Shown: positions 15,642 to 24,199 of the stretch, one piece after another
Position numbering within the stretch: the first letter of the stretch is position 1
Layout: each line of letters opens with the position of its first letter
Source: an uncultured Prevotellaceae bacterium
Lineage (GTDB): Bacteria > Bacteroidota > Bacteroidia > Bacteroidales > Muribaculaceae
Assembly: GCA_900318535.1 (NCBI GenBank)
Contig: ONKU01000001.1
Span: forward strand, 1-64,000
Length of the DNA stretch: 64,000 nt
Direction of reading: 5' to 3'
The notes under the pieces: model-generated
Seen by the model: only the letters and a program-made list of their open reading frames with translations
The model's database searches: none
What the model was told of the DNA's origin: nothing
Position numbers and translations under genes: made by a program

Positions 15642-17183
15642 TTATTTGGCGTAGCTCACAGCGCGCGTCTCGCGGATGACGGTGATGCGCACCTGCCCGG
15701 GATAGGTCATCTCGTCCTGAATCTTCTGAGCGATTTCGTTGGACAGCTTCTCGGTCTCCTCGTCAGTAATCTTGTCGGCACCTACGATCACGCGCAGCTC
15801 ACGACCAGCCTGGATGGCGTAGGTCTTGACCACACCGGGATAGGACAGGGCCAGACGCTCCAGGTCGTTGAGGCGCTTGATATAGGCCTCGACAATCTCG
15901 CGGCGGGCACCGGGACGGGCACCACTGATGGCGTCACACACCTGCACGATGGGCGCATAGAGGCTGGTGGCCTCTTCCTCGTCGTGGTGGGCACCGATGG
16001 CGTTGCAGATGTCAGCCTTCTCCTTATACTTCTCGGCCAGCTTCATACCCAGCTGAGCGTGCGGCAGTTCGGGCTCATCATCGGGCACCTTGCCGATGTC
16101 ATGCAACAGGCCGGCGCGGCGAGCCTTCTTGGGATTCAGTCCCAGCTCGCTGGCCATGATGGCGCACAGGTTTGCAGTCTCACGCGAGTGCTGCAGCAGG
16201 TTCTGGCCATAGCTGGAGCGGTATTTCATCTTACCGATCAGGCGGATCAATTCGGGATGCAGGCCATGGATACCCATGTCGATAGCCGTGCGCTTACCGG
16301 TCTCAATCACTTCTTCCTCGACCTGGCGGCGCACCTTGGCAACCACCTCCTCGATGCGGGCGGGGTGGATGCGGCCATCACTAACTAGCTGATGCAGAGC
16401 CAGTCGCGCAATCTCGCGGCGCACAGGGTCAAAGCCCGACAGCACAATTGCCTCGGGGGTATCGTCAACAACGATCTCGACACCGGTAGCGGCCTCCAGG
16501 GCACGGATGTTACGTCCCTCGCGGCCGATGATGCGACCCTTAATCTCGTCATTATCAATATGGAATACCGTCACAGCATTCTCGACAGCGGTCTCGGTGG
16601 CCACTCGCTGGATGGTCTCGATGATGATGCGCTTGGCCTCCTTGTTGGCGGTCATCTTGGCATCGTCCATGATGTCGTTGATATAGCTGGCGGCGTTGGT
16701 CTTGGCCTCGTCCTTGAGCGACTCGATGAGCTTCTCCTTGGCTTCCTCGGCCGACAGTCCGCTCACGTGCTCCAAAGTGTCGCGCACGCTCTTCTCCATC
16801 TTGTCAACCTCCTTTTTGCGCTCCTCGAGCATGACAGCCTGGTTGTCCACATTCATCTTGAGGTTGTCCAGTTCGTTGCTGCGGCGCTTGATCTCGCCCT
16901 GTTGCTGGTTGAGCGTCATTTCGCGCTGCTTGAGCTTGGCCTCGCTGGTTTGCACCTTGGTCAATCGGGCATTAGCCTCTTTCTCGGCATCGCTCTTGAT
17001 CGACATTCCGATCTCCTTACCTTTCAGCACCTCTTTGTTCTTGAGCACTTCGGCCTCAAGACGGGCTTTCTCGATAATCTCGTTGGCTTGCGACTTAGCA
17101 TTCTTCTTACTGAAGTACAAAGCTAATCCACAGCCAATTGCCATCGCCAGGATGGCTACAATCACAGTAACTATTATGTTCAT
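15642..17183 (-). CDS. rny: Ribonuclease Y
   Basis: This 513-residue endoribonuclease initiates mRNA decay at the membrane. It has an N-terminal membrane helix (residues 3-23), a coiled coil (about 30-150), a KH RNA-binding domain with [15 protein letters not shown] (about 215-230), and an HD hydrolase domain with LLHDIGK (about 365). Length and order are typical. It is followed by ricT, whose product regulates RNase Y in other bacteria. A 208-nt gap with a possible 6S RNA separates it from zapA upstream. Confidence 0.97.
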   Translation of the reverse strand: MNIIVTVIVAILAMAIGCGLALYFSKKNAKSQANEIIEKARLEAEVLKNKEVLKGKEIGMSIKSDAEKEANARLTKVQTSEAKLKQREMTLNQQQGEIKRRSNELDNLKMNVDNQAVMLEERKKEVDKMEKSVRDTLEHVSGLSAEEAKEKLIESLKDEAKTNAASYINDIMDDAKMTANKEAKRIIIETIQRVATETAVENAVTVFHIDNDEIKGRIIGREGRNIRALEAATGVEIVVDDTPEAIVLSGFDPVRREIARLALHQLVSDGRIHPARIEEVVAKVRRQVEEEVIETGKRTAIDMGIHGLHPELIRLIGKMKYRSSYGQNLLQHSRETANLCAIMASELGLNPKKARRAGLLHDIGKVPDDEPELPHAQLGMKLAEKYKEKADICNAIGAHHDEEEATSLYAPIVQVCDAISGARPGARREIVEAYIKRLNDLERLALSYPGVVKTYAIQAGRELRVIVGADKITDEETEKLSNEIAQKIQDEMTYPGQVRITVIRETRAVSYAK

Positions 17184-17225
17184 TTACTATAAATGATATA
17201 AAATATTAAACAAAGCGCCACTCAA

Positions 17226-17325
17226 GTTCACGATGGATAATACACTGAACAACAGCAATATTAAGCCATCACTCCTAAAGTGGTGCAGGAACCTAATTTT
17301 CTCAACAATGATATCATCGCGTCAC
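17226..17325 (-). ncRNA. Possible 6S RNA (ssrS) between zapA and rny
   Basis: On the minus strand the gap can fold into a long rod. A lower stem pairs CGATG-ATAT-CATTG with CAGTG-TAT-TATCCATCG. A large A/T-rich internal bubble follows, then an apical hairpin CACCACT-TTAGG-AGTGATG (one mismatch). A closing stem, large bubble and terminal hairpin is the 6S RNA layout, and ssrS is next to zapA in proteobacteria. The pairing was done by eye and the ends are approximate. Confidence 0.35.
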
Positions 17326-17391
17326 CGCATGGGAGGCACATTGGGCCCAACAAACGGCATCGACGGGCATCACAGCCACGTCACGCAATTG

Positions 17392-17688
17392 TCACTCGTC
17401 GCCACCAACAAGGGCGCCGAGCTGTTTGTCCAAATCAGTCAGGAAGTCATTGACCTGTCGGTTTTCACCGTAAGCCTCAAGATAGAGGCGTGCAAACTGG
17501 AAAGCTACCCTGCCAAGCACATCCTCAGAAGTGCCGTTAAAACGGTTCATCCACTTCTTCCACAGCGTGTTGACAAGTTCCTCGGCCTTGCGGTAATTCT
17601 CCTCTTCCTCTGGGTTGATGCTCAGGGCTATCGGGTTTGCCGCGTCGGCGAGTTGAATCCATATTTTCACTTTATTATTGTCGGCCAT
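17392..17688 (-). CDS. zapA: Cell division protein ZapA
   Basis: This 98-residue protein begins with a short beta segment (KVKIWIQLADAANPIALSIN) and has the EEEENYRKAEELVNTLW helix seen in ZapA, followed by a long C-terminal helix. ZapA binds FtsZ and bundles protofilaments at midcell. Length is normal. A ZapB-like coiled-coil gene lies 19 nt upstream on the same strand, a common Bacteroidetes arrangement. Confidence 0.9.
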   Translation of the reverse strand: MADNNKVKIWIQLADAANPIALSINPEEEENYRKAEELVNTLWKKWMNRFNGTSEDVLGRVAFQFARLYLEAYGENRQVNDFLTDLDKQLGALVGGDE

Positions 17689-17707
17689 AACGGTAGAGAG
17701 TCTCGTG

Positions 17708-18004
17708 TCAAGCGTTCAATTGTTTGATGCACCGGTCAATGTCCCGCACCATTTTGGCAACCTGTCCCTTGTAGCGGGCTATCGCCTCGGGACTGCTTGG
17801 AACCGAACGCGCCACGCGCAGGAACTCGTTGTCGATCTTGAGCTGCTTCACTTCCTTCTCCAGCTTGGCAATCTCTAGTTCCTGGCGCTCTATTGTGCGC
17901 TCCATTTCCTTCTTCTCGCCCAAGAGGTGCAGATAACGTTCACGCAGGGTTTCTACCTTGCGCGAAACGCTTTTCAGTTTTTCTTTCAGCTCCATCGTGG
18001 GCAT
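17708..18004 (-). CDS. Coiled-coil protein, ZapB-like, upstream of zapA
   Basis: This 98-residue protein is almost entirely heptad-patterned (METLRERYLHLLGEKKEMER, RQELEIAKLEKEVKQLKID). It ends in a conserved-looking EAIARYKGQVAKMVRDIDRC helix. There is no signal or membrane segment. The ATG at 18004 is preferred to a TTG three codons upstream; ATG 17995 is also possible. Position directly before zapA suggests a divisome partner, by analogy with ZapB. The function is inferred from context only. Confidence 0.75.
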   Translation of the reverse strand: MPTMELKEKLKSVSRKVETLRERYLHLLGEKKEMERTIERQELEIAKLEKEVKQLKIDNEFLRVARSVPSSPEAIARYKGQVAKMVRDIDRCIKQLNA

Positions 18005-18182
18005 GGTTACCAATTTTCTGCAAAATTACAATTTTTTTCTAAAACCAAGCCTTACGGCAGAAAAAAATATTCAATCCATAGCAAATTGCTGCCCGCAGGC
18101 ACATTTTTCGGCCTGTTTTCCCTTCATACGCCCCACTTTCAACCGTCATTTCGCATCATTTCCCATTTTTTTTACTCAAAAA

Positions 18183-18213
18183 TTTGCCAGTTCAAAAAAT
18201 GGTATTACCTTTG
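18183..18213 (+). promoter_or_regulatory. Promoter of tRNA-Ala
   Basis: TTTG (18183-18186), a 19-nt spacer and TACCTTTG (18206-18213) match the Bacteroidetes housekeeping promoter perfectly. The mature tRNA begins 13 nt after the -7 box. Confidence 0.75.
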
Positions 18214-18225
18214 CAACCGCATTTC

Positions 18226-18298
18226 GGGGCATTAGCTCATCTGGTAGAGCGCAACACTGGCAGTGTTGAGGTAAGCGGTTCGAGTCCGCTATGCTCCA
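18226..18298 (+). tRNA. tRNA-Ala (GGC)
   Basis: A complete cloverleaf is present. The acceptor GGGGCAT pairs with ATGCTCC and includes the G3:U70 wobble that is the alanine identity element. The anticodon loop CTGGCAG carries GGC, the T-loop is TTCGAGT, and the discriminator is A73. CCA is not encoded. Confidence 0.97.
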
Positions 18299-18309
18299 CA
18301 AGTAGTTTT

Positions 18310-18340
18310 ATAAGTGATTGAAATTCAGTCACTTATTTTT
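18310..18340 (+). terminator. Terminator after tRNA-Ala
   Basis: ATAAGTGA and TCACTTAT form an 8-bp stem around an 11-nt loop, followed immediately by a T tract. It lies 12 nt beyond the tRNA. Confidence 0.75.
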
Positions 18341-18460
18341 GTTTCTGCTCGGTGCTTCCCCCCAATGTACCCCCCTTTTGACTTTTGGGCGCTTGCTTCG
18401 ATATGATCTTTAGTAACCATGAACCGACATCCTTTCGCTTCTCTTTTTATTACGGGAGAA

Positions 18461-19522
18461 TTAGATGTTTTTGTTTTCGGTTGATTCATCGTCGCGGATA
18501 TCGATGTCCCAATTGCGGGAAATCCACTCGATATAGCGGGTCTCGATGTTCTGACCGAATCCCAGGTCAAACGCTTTCTCGAAATAGTATTCTTTGGGCC
18601 ATCCGTTCAAGAAATACCCGTAATACTCTTTGACAATGACTTCGGCGCCATTGGGCTTCGCGATTTTCAGCGAATCAACAATCTGGTCGCGAACCGCTTC
18701 CAGGCTGTCATTGGCCATGTCGCTCACTATCATTGACAGCGCGCCGAAGCCAAGGTCCATAACGTCCTCGACAGGAATTGTCGTAATTGATCGTGTTGAG
18801 ATGGCATAATCGCCGTCGAAGTCATCCTCCTCGTCCTCGATGGTGGTGTAGCCTATCCTGGCGGATATGTGCTGGGGGTAACCTTGTTCCTCGGTATCTA
18901 CTTCCTTGTCGCCGAGGTCAAACGTGGAGCCGTGCAGCCCGAAGAGGTTCTCCAATTCCTCGTATGAGTTGCGGATGCCCTCCTCGGTTGAGAAATGGAG
19001 CAACAGGATGTTTTCCAGCGACTTTCGGGGCATGATGCTGTCCAAATCGGGGATGGTCGCGTACAGCGTGTCACATGTGGCCTTTACACCCTTCTTGAGT
19101 TGGTCGCGTATCTCGCGCCAGTTGGTGATGCTTTTGAGCAATCCCATCTCATCGGTTGTGAACTCACACACAACCGACTGTATCAACTGGCTCATGGCAT
19201 TAGTCATCAGACTGGTGACCGTGTCGGCATCATGGAGGGTGAAGCTCAGCGGAATGTACTTCATCTTGTAACCGTCGCTGGTCGAGTCAGTCACCACTAT
19301 CATGAATTCTTCCACATAGGACTCGCTGACCGTCGTATCGTTCCCTTGAATCTTGTACTTGTTGTGCGTCTGCCTGTAGGTCATCGTGTCGTTCTTGCAG
19401 AAGTAACCCACCACAGCAATCGCATCATCAGCCTCCTCCTGCTCCAAGACCAGGTTCTGTGACCATGCCGTCAATGCCAGCATTGCCAGTAGCAATGTCA
19501 TCAGTTTCTTTGCAGTATTCAT
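18461..19522 (-). CDS. Secreted protein of unknown function
   Basis: The 353-residue protein has a clear Sec signal peptide (MNTAKKLMTLLLAMLALTAWSQ, cleavage about 21-22). The mature part is acidic, with no recognised catalytic motif. It includes a DEEDDFDGDY acidic patch (about 240) and a C-terminus rich in aromatic residues (EYYGYFLNGWPKEYYFEKAF). It is likely periplasmic or outer-membrane associated. The 120 nt between its stop and the tRNA-Ala terminator show nothing convincing. It could be co-regulated with the dockerin protein upstream, but there is no evidence. Confidence 0.7.
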   Translation of the reverse strand: MNTAKKLMTLLLAMLALTAWSQNLVLEQEEADDAIAVVGYFCKNDTMTYRQTHNKYKIQGNDTTVSESYVEEFMIVVTDSTSDGYKMKYIPLSFTLHDADTVTSLMTNAMSQLIQSVVCEFTTDEMGLLKSITNWREIRDQLKKGVKATCDTLYATIPDLDSIMPRKSLENILLLHFSTEEGIRNSYEELENLFGLHGSTFDLGDKEVDTEEQGYPQHISARIGYTTIEDEEDDFDGDYAISTRSITTIPVEDVMDLGFGALSMIVSDMANDSLEAVRDQIVDSLKIAKPNGAEVIVKEYYGYFLNGWPKEYYFEKAFDLGFGQNIETRYIEWISRNWDIDIRDDESTENKNI

Positions 19523-19541
19523 GTTATCAATAGTTTTAGGT

Positions 19542-20411
19542 TTATTCCTGAGACGCGCGCACGGCTCTTACTGTCAATCCGTTGCAGCGGCTACCACCTC
19601 CAAACTCAAAGAACTCCCAAGACAAGTGGATGCCTGCTGCACCGGTCGAGGGGACGGGTGGCAGATTGAGCGTGCGTGACCAGTAGAAGCCTTCCTCGCC
19701 CACATAATCGAGATCGTATCCTATACGGATGCCCGAAGCGGGGAAGAAGACCGTGTTACCGTTGGGGCCGGTGACCATTTGGCCATTCATGCCGTTGACC
19801 TGTGTCCACTCCCAAGTGCAATAATCAAACAATTCAAAGATCTGGTCACGGGACGGCATGCGCCAATCGGGACCCATGTTCACATAGGCAGCATCATCTT
19901 CAGGGTCCAACTCGGTCTTGTTGTCAATCTCGCCGTTATTACTCTTGGTGTTGTACTTGGACAAATAGATATGTCCATCTTCAACATATACCCACGCGGT
20001 GGTCTCCCACCAATAGTATTCCTTATTGGGCACGGTTTCACCCCAGGCGAAGTAGTCGCCGCAATCCTCGGGATTGGCAGCCCCCAAGTTGCGCGTAGCC
20101 CACAACGTGCCGCTGGGCAATCCCAGATCAACACTCTCATATTCATCGGGAGGAGTAACGGGGTCATCAGTCCATTCGCCACTCAACAGGTAATCAATCA
20201 AACAGGTCACATCTGTGATGCTGACCTTACCGTCTTGGTCCACATCACCTTCAGCAATACCACTCAACAAGTTATCTATCAAGCAGGTAACATCTGTGAT
20301 GCTGACCTTCCCGTCCTGGTCCACGTCACCGCGAGAATACTCCTGCGCATTGGCAGTGAACGAGAACGACGTCAACAATAATACGACAAAAAATGAGCTA
20401 AACTTCTTCAT
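19542..20411 (-). CDS. Secreted protein with two dockerin-like repeats and a FISUMP-type domain
   Basis: The protein has a signal peptide (MKKFSSFFVVLLLTSFSFTA). Two near-identical dockerin type I-like calcium repeats follow (GDVDQDGKVSITDVTCLIDN, then the same ending in IDYL), each with the D-x-D-x-D loop. The C-terminal 190 residues (YESVDLGLPSGTLWATRNLG, YFAWGET, WRMPSRDQIFEL, GFYWSRT, VRAVR) match the Fibrobacter succinogenes major paralogous domain found on many Bacteroidetes surface proteins. The ATG at 20411 is chosen because it starts the signal peptide. It probably is cell-surface or secreted; no cohesin partner is in the window. Confidence 0.8.
   Translation of the reverse strand: MKKFSSFFVVLLLTSFSFTANAQEYSRGDVDQDGKVSITDVTCLIDNLLSGIAEGDVDQDGKVSITDVTCLIDYLLSGEWTDDPVTPPDEYESVDLGLPSGTLWATRNLGAANPEDCGDYFAWGETVPNKEYYWWETTAWVYVEDGHIYLSKYNTKSNNGEIDNKTELDPEDDAAYVNMGPDWRMPSRDQIFELFDYCTWEWTQVNGMNGQMVTGPNGNTVFFPASGIRIGYDLDYVGEEGFYWSRTLNLPPVPSTGAAGIHLSWEFFEFGGGSRCNGLTVRAVRASQE
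20211..20331. repeat. Duplicated dockerin-repeat DNA
   Basis: About 45 bp at 20207-20251 is repeated at 20288-20332 with only a few silent differences (ttaccgtcttggtccacatc against ttcccgtcctggtccacgtc). The two calcium-loop repeats therefore arose by recent internal duplication or are kept alike by conversion. Confidence 0.7.
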
Positions 20412-20485
20412 TATTATCTCAGAATTCATATTAGTTTACCAGATTTTTTCGTCCGCAAAGTTAGTTATTTATCAAAAACAATCAA

Positions 20486-20540
20486 CTAAAAAGGAGCGAA
20501 AAAGGCGAGCCCGGCACCTCTTCGGTGCCAGGCCCGCCTC
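20486..20540 (-). terminator. Terminator of the redox cluster
   Basis: On the minus strand GGCGGGCCTGGCACC pairs with GGTGCCGGGCTCGCC around a short GAAGA loop, followed by a T-rich run. It lies just beyond the flavodoxin lipoprotein gene. Confidence 0.75.
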
Positions 20541-20576
20541 CCAACTCTAACCTCAATGAGGCCCGTTGGGTCTATG

Positions 20577-21209
20577 TCAAAAGCCAAGGGTTTTGAGCCA
20601 TTTTGCTACTTCGGACTTGCCGGTGCGGACGTCGTGGCCGTACATCGAGAAGCCTTCATTAACGTTGGCATTGGGATAGGCTGCCTTGACGTCTTCCACG
20701 CAACGTCCCAGTCCAGATCCCTCATGGGTGGTGAAGGGGATGATGGTCTTGCCGTTGAGGTCATACTTCTTGAAGAAGGTGAACATCACCTGCGGATAGG
20801 TTCCCCACCACACTGGGCCGCCGATGAAGATGGTCTCGTACTTCGAGACATCCACGCTTCCCTCAAATTCAGGCAGTTCTCCATTCTCCAGCTCTTCTTT
20901 GGCCAGGTCGCACAGGGGCTTGTAGGCCATGCCGTCATACTTGTGGGTGACGATTTCGAACTGGTCGGCACCTGTCAACTCGGTAATATAGTCGGCCACA
21001 ATCTTGGTGTTGCCCACCTCGATATTGCCCACGCTGTAGTTGTCGCCGGCATGTGAGAAGAATACCACCAGCGCCTTCTCGCCACTTGTTGCGGGTGCCT
21101 GTCGGGTGGCTGTCTCGTTCTCGTTGCTGTTTCCTGGATTTGTTCCGCTGCAGGCGGTTGACACCAGCAGGCACAGGGCCGATGCCAGCAGATATTTCAT
21201 TGCTTTCAT
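20577..21209 (-). CDS. Lipoprotein flavodoxin
   Basis: This 210-residue protein has an N-terminal lipoprotein signal (lipobox LVSTAC, Cys about 20) and a Ser/Thr/Asn-rich linker. A flavodoxin fold follows: ALVVFFSHAGDNYSVG as the phosphate-binding loop region, IFIGGPVWWGTYPQ around the flavin, and PFTTHEGSGLG. FMN-binding electron carriers are normally cytosolic, so lipidated versions act at the periplasmic face. It is the last gene of the cluster; its start is two bases from the aldo/keto reductase stop. Confidence 0.88.
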   Translation of the reverse strand: MKAMKYLLASALCLLVSTACSGTNPGNSNENETATRQAPATSGEKALVVFFSHAGDNYSVGNIEVGNTKIVADYITELTGADQFEIVTHKYDGMAYKPLCDLAKEELENGELPEFEGSVDVSKYETIFIGGPVWWGTYPQVMFTFFKKYDLNGKTIIPFTTHEGSGLGRCVEDVKAAYPNANVNEGFSMYGHDVRTGKSEVAKWLKTLGF

Positions 21210-21210
21210 G

Positions 21211-22056
21211 TTATCCGTAAGTCTCGATTAAATATTTAACAAACTGTGGGTCAGTGAAATTGATTGTACCCGCATCGTGCTCATTCATTGTGGCGATCTG
21301 TGCCATCTCATCGTCGGTGAGCTTGAAGTCAAAGATGTTGAGATTCTGTGCCATGCGCTCCTTGTGGCTCGACTTGGGGATGGCTACAATGCCGCGTTGC
21401 GTGAGCCAGCGCAGTGCCACCTGTGCAGCACTCTTACCATATTTCTCGCCAATGGCAGCCAACATCCCGCTCTTGACGATTCCGTCGATTCCTTGTCCGC
21501 CCAACGGGCCCCAAGCCATCATGCGCGTGCCGCAGTCGTTGAGCAGCGGCTCGATGCCTGTCTGCTGGATCATCACGTTGCACTGCAACTGGTTCACCAT
21601 AGGCTTCACATCCACATAATGCGCAAAATCAAAGAAGCGCGCTGCCTGGAAGTTTGACACACCGATAGCGCGCACCTTGCCGTCGCGATAGGCCTTCTCC
21701 ATGGCCCTCCACGAGCCGAACACGTCGCCGTAGGCCTGATGGATGAGCAGCAGGTCGATGTAGTCGGTCTGCAGTTTCCGCAGGCTCTCGTCGATGCTAC
21801 GTGCGGCTTTTTCTTCGCCGGCGTTAGCAATCCACACCTTGGTAGTGAGGAACAACTCGTCACGCGCAATGCCGCTCTTCTTGATGGCTTCGCCCACGCC
21901 TTCCTCGTTATCATAAGCCTGAGCCGTATCGATCAGCCTGTATCCGACGCTCAACGCATCGGTCACACAGCGCTCGCATTCCTGCGGGCTCACCTGGAAA
22001 ACACCGTAACCCAGCAACGGCATTTCCACTCCATTGGATAATTTGATTGTTTCCAT
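21211..22056 (-). CDS. Aldo/keto reductase
   Basis: This 281-residue NADPH-dependent reductase has a TIM-barrel fold. The opening IKLSNGVEMPLLGYGVFQ, catalytic tetrad region (RLIDTAQAYDNEEGVGEAI with Asp and Tyr, then LFLTTKVW with Lys), the IDLLLIHQ His, and the cofactor-binding IPKSSHKERMAQN are all present. The substrate is unknown; related enzymes reduce methylglyoxal and other aldehydes. It sits between an SDR and a flavodoxin gene in a redox cluster. Confidence 0.93.
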   Translation of the reverse strand: METIKLSNGVEMPLLGYGVFQVSPQECERCVTDALSVGYRLIDTAQAYDNEEGVGEAIKKSGIARDELFLTTKVWIANAGEEKAARSIDESLRKLQTDYIDLLLIHQAYGDVFGSWRAMEKAYRDGKVRAIGVSNFQAARFFDFAHYVDVKPMVNQLQCNVMIQQTGIEPLLNDCGTRMMAWGPLGGQGIDGIVKSGMLAAIGEKYGKSAAQVALRWLTQRGIVAIPKSSHKERMAQNLNIFDFKLTDDEMAQIATMNEHDAGTINFTDPQFVKYLIETYG

Positions 22057-22137
22057 CTTCCTGTATTTGTTTTTATCTGTTTGACTTATACGATTTTAAA
22101 GCGATCAGCATCATTTTTTATGACTCCATCGTTTCTG

Positions 22138-22986
22138 TTATCTGAAGAGTTTGAACTCGCCTGTGCGAATCGAGGCAATCACGCCGCCATCAATGAGCAG
22201 GTCGGTGCCAGTGATGAACTTGGCATGCTCGCCCAAGAGGAATGCGGCGACTTCGGCAATCTCGTCACTTGTGCCGGTGCGTTGTGCGGCCGAGGCATCG
22301 ATCATGGCCTGGTAACCATCACCAGCAGCACGGAACTCGTCGTAAGCCAGCGGGGTGACGATGACGCCCGGTGAAATGGTGTTGATGCGAGCGCGGCGGT
22401 CGCGCCATGTCGTGGCAGCGGCACGTTGAGCCTGCAGGTGGTTCATGCGCTTGGCAATCATGTAAGCAAGTCCAGAATCCTTCATGGCCACTTCCTGGAT
22501 GAAAGGCACATCCCGCAGCCCCTCGGTCGGGGTGTTGACCAACTGCAGTTCAATGTCATTGGGGATGGGATACATGTAGGCCGCCTGACTCGAGATGATG
22601 AGTCCTGCACCACCTGCAGCCATCACCTGTCCAAAGGCATCGACGGCATAGCCAGTGCCCACCATGTCAAGGTTGACGATGTGCTCGGGCGAGGCTTGGT
22701 TAGGCGATGCCCCTGCCGTATCGATAAAGTACATCACGGGGCCGAGTTCTGCGGCACGCTTGGCAAAGGCCTCAACACAATCCTTCTCCAAGGCGTTCAC
22801 GACCAGCGTTTCCACGTCATAGCCGCTGCGACGCAGGTCCTCACTGACGCGCTCCAGTGCCTTCTCGCTGATGTCTCCCAGCAGGATTCTTTTTCCGGTT
22901 GCGATGCGGCGCACAATAGCCGTGCCCATGCTTCCGGCACCCAACAGTGCCACCACTTCTTTCTTATCGTTTCTGTCAAAAATCAT
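22138..22986 (-). CDS. SDR family oxidoreductase
   Basis: This 282-residue Rossmann-fold protein has an atypical nucleotide motif GAGSMGTAIVRR near residue 16. It has a mid-sequence SSQAAYMYP region, LAYMIAKRMN supplying the YxxxK, and the C-terminal INTISPGVIVTPL, FLLGEHAKFITGTDLLIDGG typical of short-chain dehydrogenases. Substrate unknown. It is part of the minus-strand redox cluster, 81 nt upstream of the aldo/keto reductase. Confidence 0.88.
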   Translation of the reverse strand: MIFDRNDKKEVVALLGAGSMGTAIVRRIATGKRILLGDISEKALERVSEDLRRSGYDVETLVVNALEKDCVEAFAKRAAELGPVMYFIDTAGASPNQASPEHIVNLDMVGTGYAVDAFGQVMAAGGAGLIISSQAAYMYPIPNDIELQLVNTPTEGLRDVPFIQEVAMKDSGLAYMIAKRMNHLQAQRAAATTWRDRRARINTISPGVIVTPLAYDEFRAAGDGYQAMIDASAAQRTGTSDEIAEVAAFLLGEHAKFITGTDLLIDGGVIASIRTGEFKLFR

Positions 22987-23022
22987 GATTTGTCCACCTT
23001 ATATTTTTTGCAATGTTTGTTC

Positions 23023-23547
23023 TTAAGCGTTCTTGATGAATTTGGCCGGATTGCCTCCCACGATAGTGTTCGGGGCAACGTCCTTGGTCACCACGGCTCC
23101 GGCAGCCACGACGGCATTCTCGCCCACGGTAACACCAGGTAATATGGTCGCTCCTGCGCCAATCCACGCATTGCGGCAGATGTGCACAGGCTTGCATATG
23201 AGCAAGGCGTGGTCATTCAGGTCATGATTGTTGGAGATGAGTTGTGTGTTGGCAGCAATCAACACGTCATCGTCGATGGTGATGCCACCACGCGACATCA
23301 TCAGGCAGCCACCCATGATCATCACGTTGCGGCCGATGGTCACCTGGTTGGCACAGACGAGATTGAGCGGCGGGAGCACACGGCTTCCCTCGCCTATCTT
23401 CCCTTTGAACAGTTCCTGCACCAGGCGGTCATATTCCTCGGTGTAAGGCATCGTGTGGTTGATGTCAAACACCAGCTTCACGTCACGCATTCCTTGTTGC
23501 ATTTCCTCAGGGGTCGTCTTTCTCGGGTCTACAATGAATCCTTCCAT
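23023..23547 (-). CDS. Sugar O-acetyltransferase (left-handed beta-helix)
   Basis: This 174-residue protein has hexapeptide repeats (IGRNVMIMGGCLMM, IDDDVLIAANTQLISNNHDL, IGAGATILPGVTVGENAVVA, AGAVVTKDVAPNTIVGGNPA) and resembles maltose/galactoside O-acetyltransferases, including the SNNHDLND histidine segment. It transfers acetyl from acetyl-CoA. The N-terminus (RDVKLVFDINHTMPYTEEYD) resembles the family's helical cap. Its role inside a redox cluster is unclear. Confidence 0.88.
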   Translation of the reverse strand: MEGFIVDPRKTTPEEMQQGMRDVKLVFDINHTMPYTEEYDRLVQELFKGKIGEGSRVLPPLNLVCANQVTIGRNVMIMGGCLMMSRGGITIDDDVLIAANTQLISNNHDLNDHALLICKPVHICRNAWIGAGATILPGVTVGENAVVAAGAVVTKDVAPNTIVGGNPAKFIKNA

Positions 23548-23556
23548 ATCCTATTA

Positions 23557-24075
23557 TCATTTAACCAGGTCAACAATCTTTTGTGCCTCACGATCAGCGT
23601 TAGCGGCCTCGGCGCCATGGATTGGGGTACCATTCAACACGGTAGCCGTGGGACAGAGTTTCTTGATAAAGCGCTCCGACGAGCCCATGCCGCTGCCCTC
23701 GTTGGTGCAGAAGGGGATGATGCGCTTGCCCGAGAAGTCGTATGCTTCAAGGAAGGTGTAGCACACCATGGGCATCGTGCCCCACCAGTTGGGATAGCCC
23801 AGGATGATGGTGTCGTACTCGTCGATACCGGGCAACGGGTTCTTCATTTCGGGACGAGCCTGATCACGCAGTTCCTGCTTGGCCTCCTCGATGCAGGTCA
23901 TGTACGACTTGGAGTACTCATAGGTCGTCTCGATCTGGTACATGTCGGCATCGGGCAACAGAGCCTTGATTTTAGCTGCCACCACCTCGGTATTACCGAG
24001 TTTCAGGTTCTTGATGCTGCCGTTCACATAGTTCTCTCCGCGACGGGAGTAGTAAGCAATTAAAGTCTTTCCCAT
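23557..24075 (-). CDS. Flavodoxin
   Basis: This 172-residue cytosolic flavodoxin-fold protein has no signal peptide. The phosphate loop is YYSRRGENYVNG, followed by IILGYPNWWGTMP and PFCTNEGSGMGSSERF. It parallels the lipoprotein flavodoxin at the end of the cluster (WWGT and EGSG motifs shared), suggesting a duplication with different location. It is first downstream of the 24138-24172 palindrome. Confidence 0.9.
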   Translation of the reverse strand: MGKTLIAYYSRRGENYVNGSIKNLKLGNTEVVAAKIKALLPDADMYQIETTYEYSKSYMTCIEEAKQELRDQARPEMKNPLPGIDEYDTIILGYPNWWGTMPMVCYTFLEAYDFSGKRIIPFCTNEGSGMGSSERFIKKLCPTATVLNGTPIHGAEAANADREAQKIVDLVK

Positions 24076-24123
24076 ATCTATTATTTATAATGTTTGGTCA
24101 TTCTGTTGTTTAATTTCACGATG

Positions 24124-24131
24124 CAAAATTA
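24124..24131 (-). promoter_or_regulatory. -7 box upstream of the flavodoxin gene
   Basis: The minus strand reads TAATTTTG, matching TAnnTTTG, about 50 nt before the flavodoxin ATG. There is no TTTG at the expected -33 distance; that position lies in the centre of the palindrome. This is what an activator-dependent promoter would look like. Confidence 0.45.
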
Positions 24132-24137
24132 GAACGA

Positions 24138-24172
24138 TCCCCCGAAATCCATGTTACACGGATTTCGGGGGA
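24138..24172. promoter_or_regulatory. Perfect 13-bp-arm inverted repeat in the flavodoxin promoter region
   Basis: TCCCCCGAAATCC and GGATTTCGGGGGA are perfect inverted repeats around a 9-nt centre (ATGTTACAC). The repeat lies between the araC-type gene and the flavodoxin gene, seven bases upstream of the -7 box. It may be the operator of the AraC regulator encoded next to it, or a terminator of that gene, though no T run follows on the minus strand. Confidence 0.5.
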
Positions 24173-24199
24173 ATTTACCAAAATCGGAGAATTGAAAAA

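Noticed and set aside
18325-18570. 81-residue minus-strand frame next to tRNA-Ala, considered as an integrase remnant
   Set aside because: Tyrosine-recombinase residues (R-H-R-Y) are absent, half of it overlaps a good gene, and no attachment-site duplication of the tRNA end was found.
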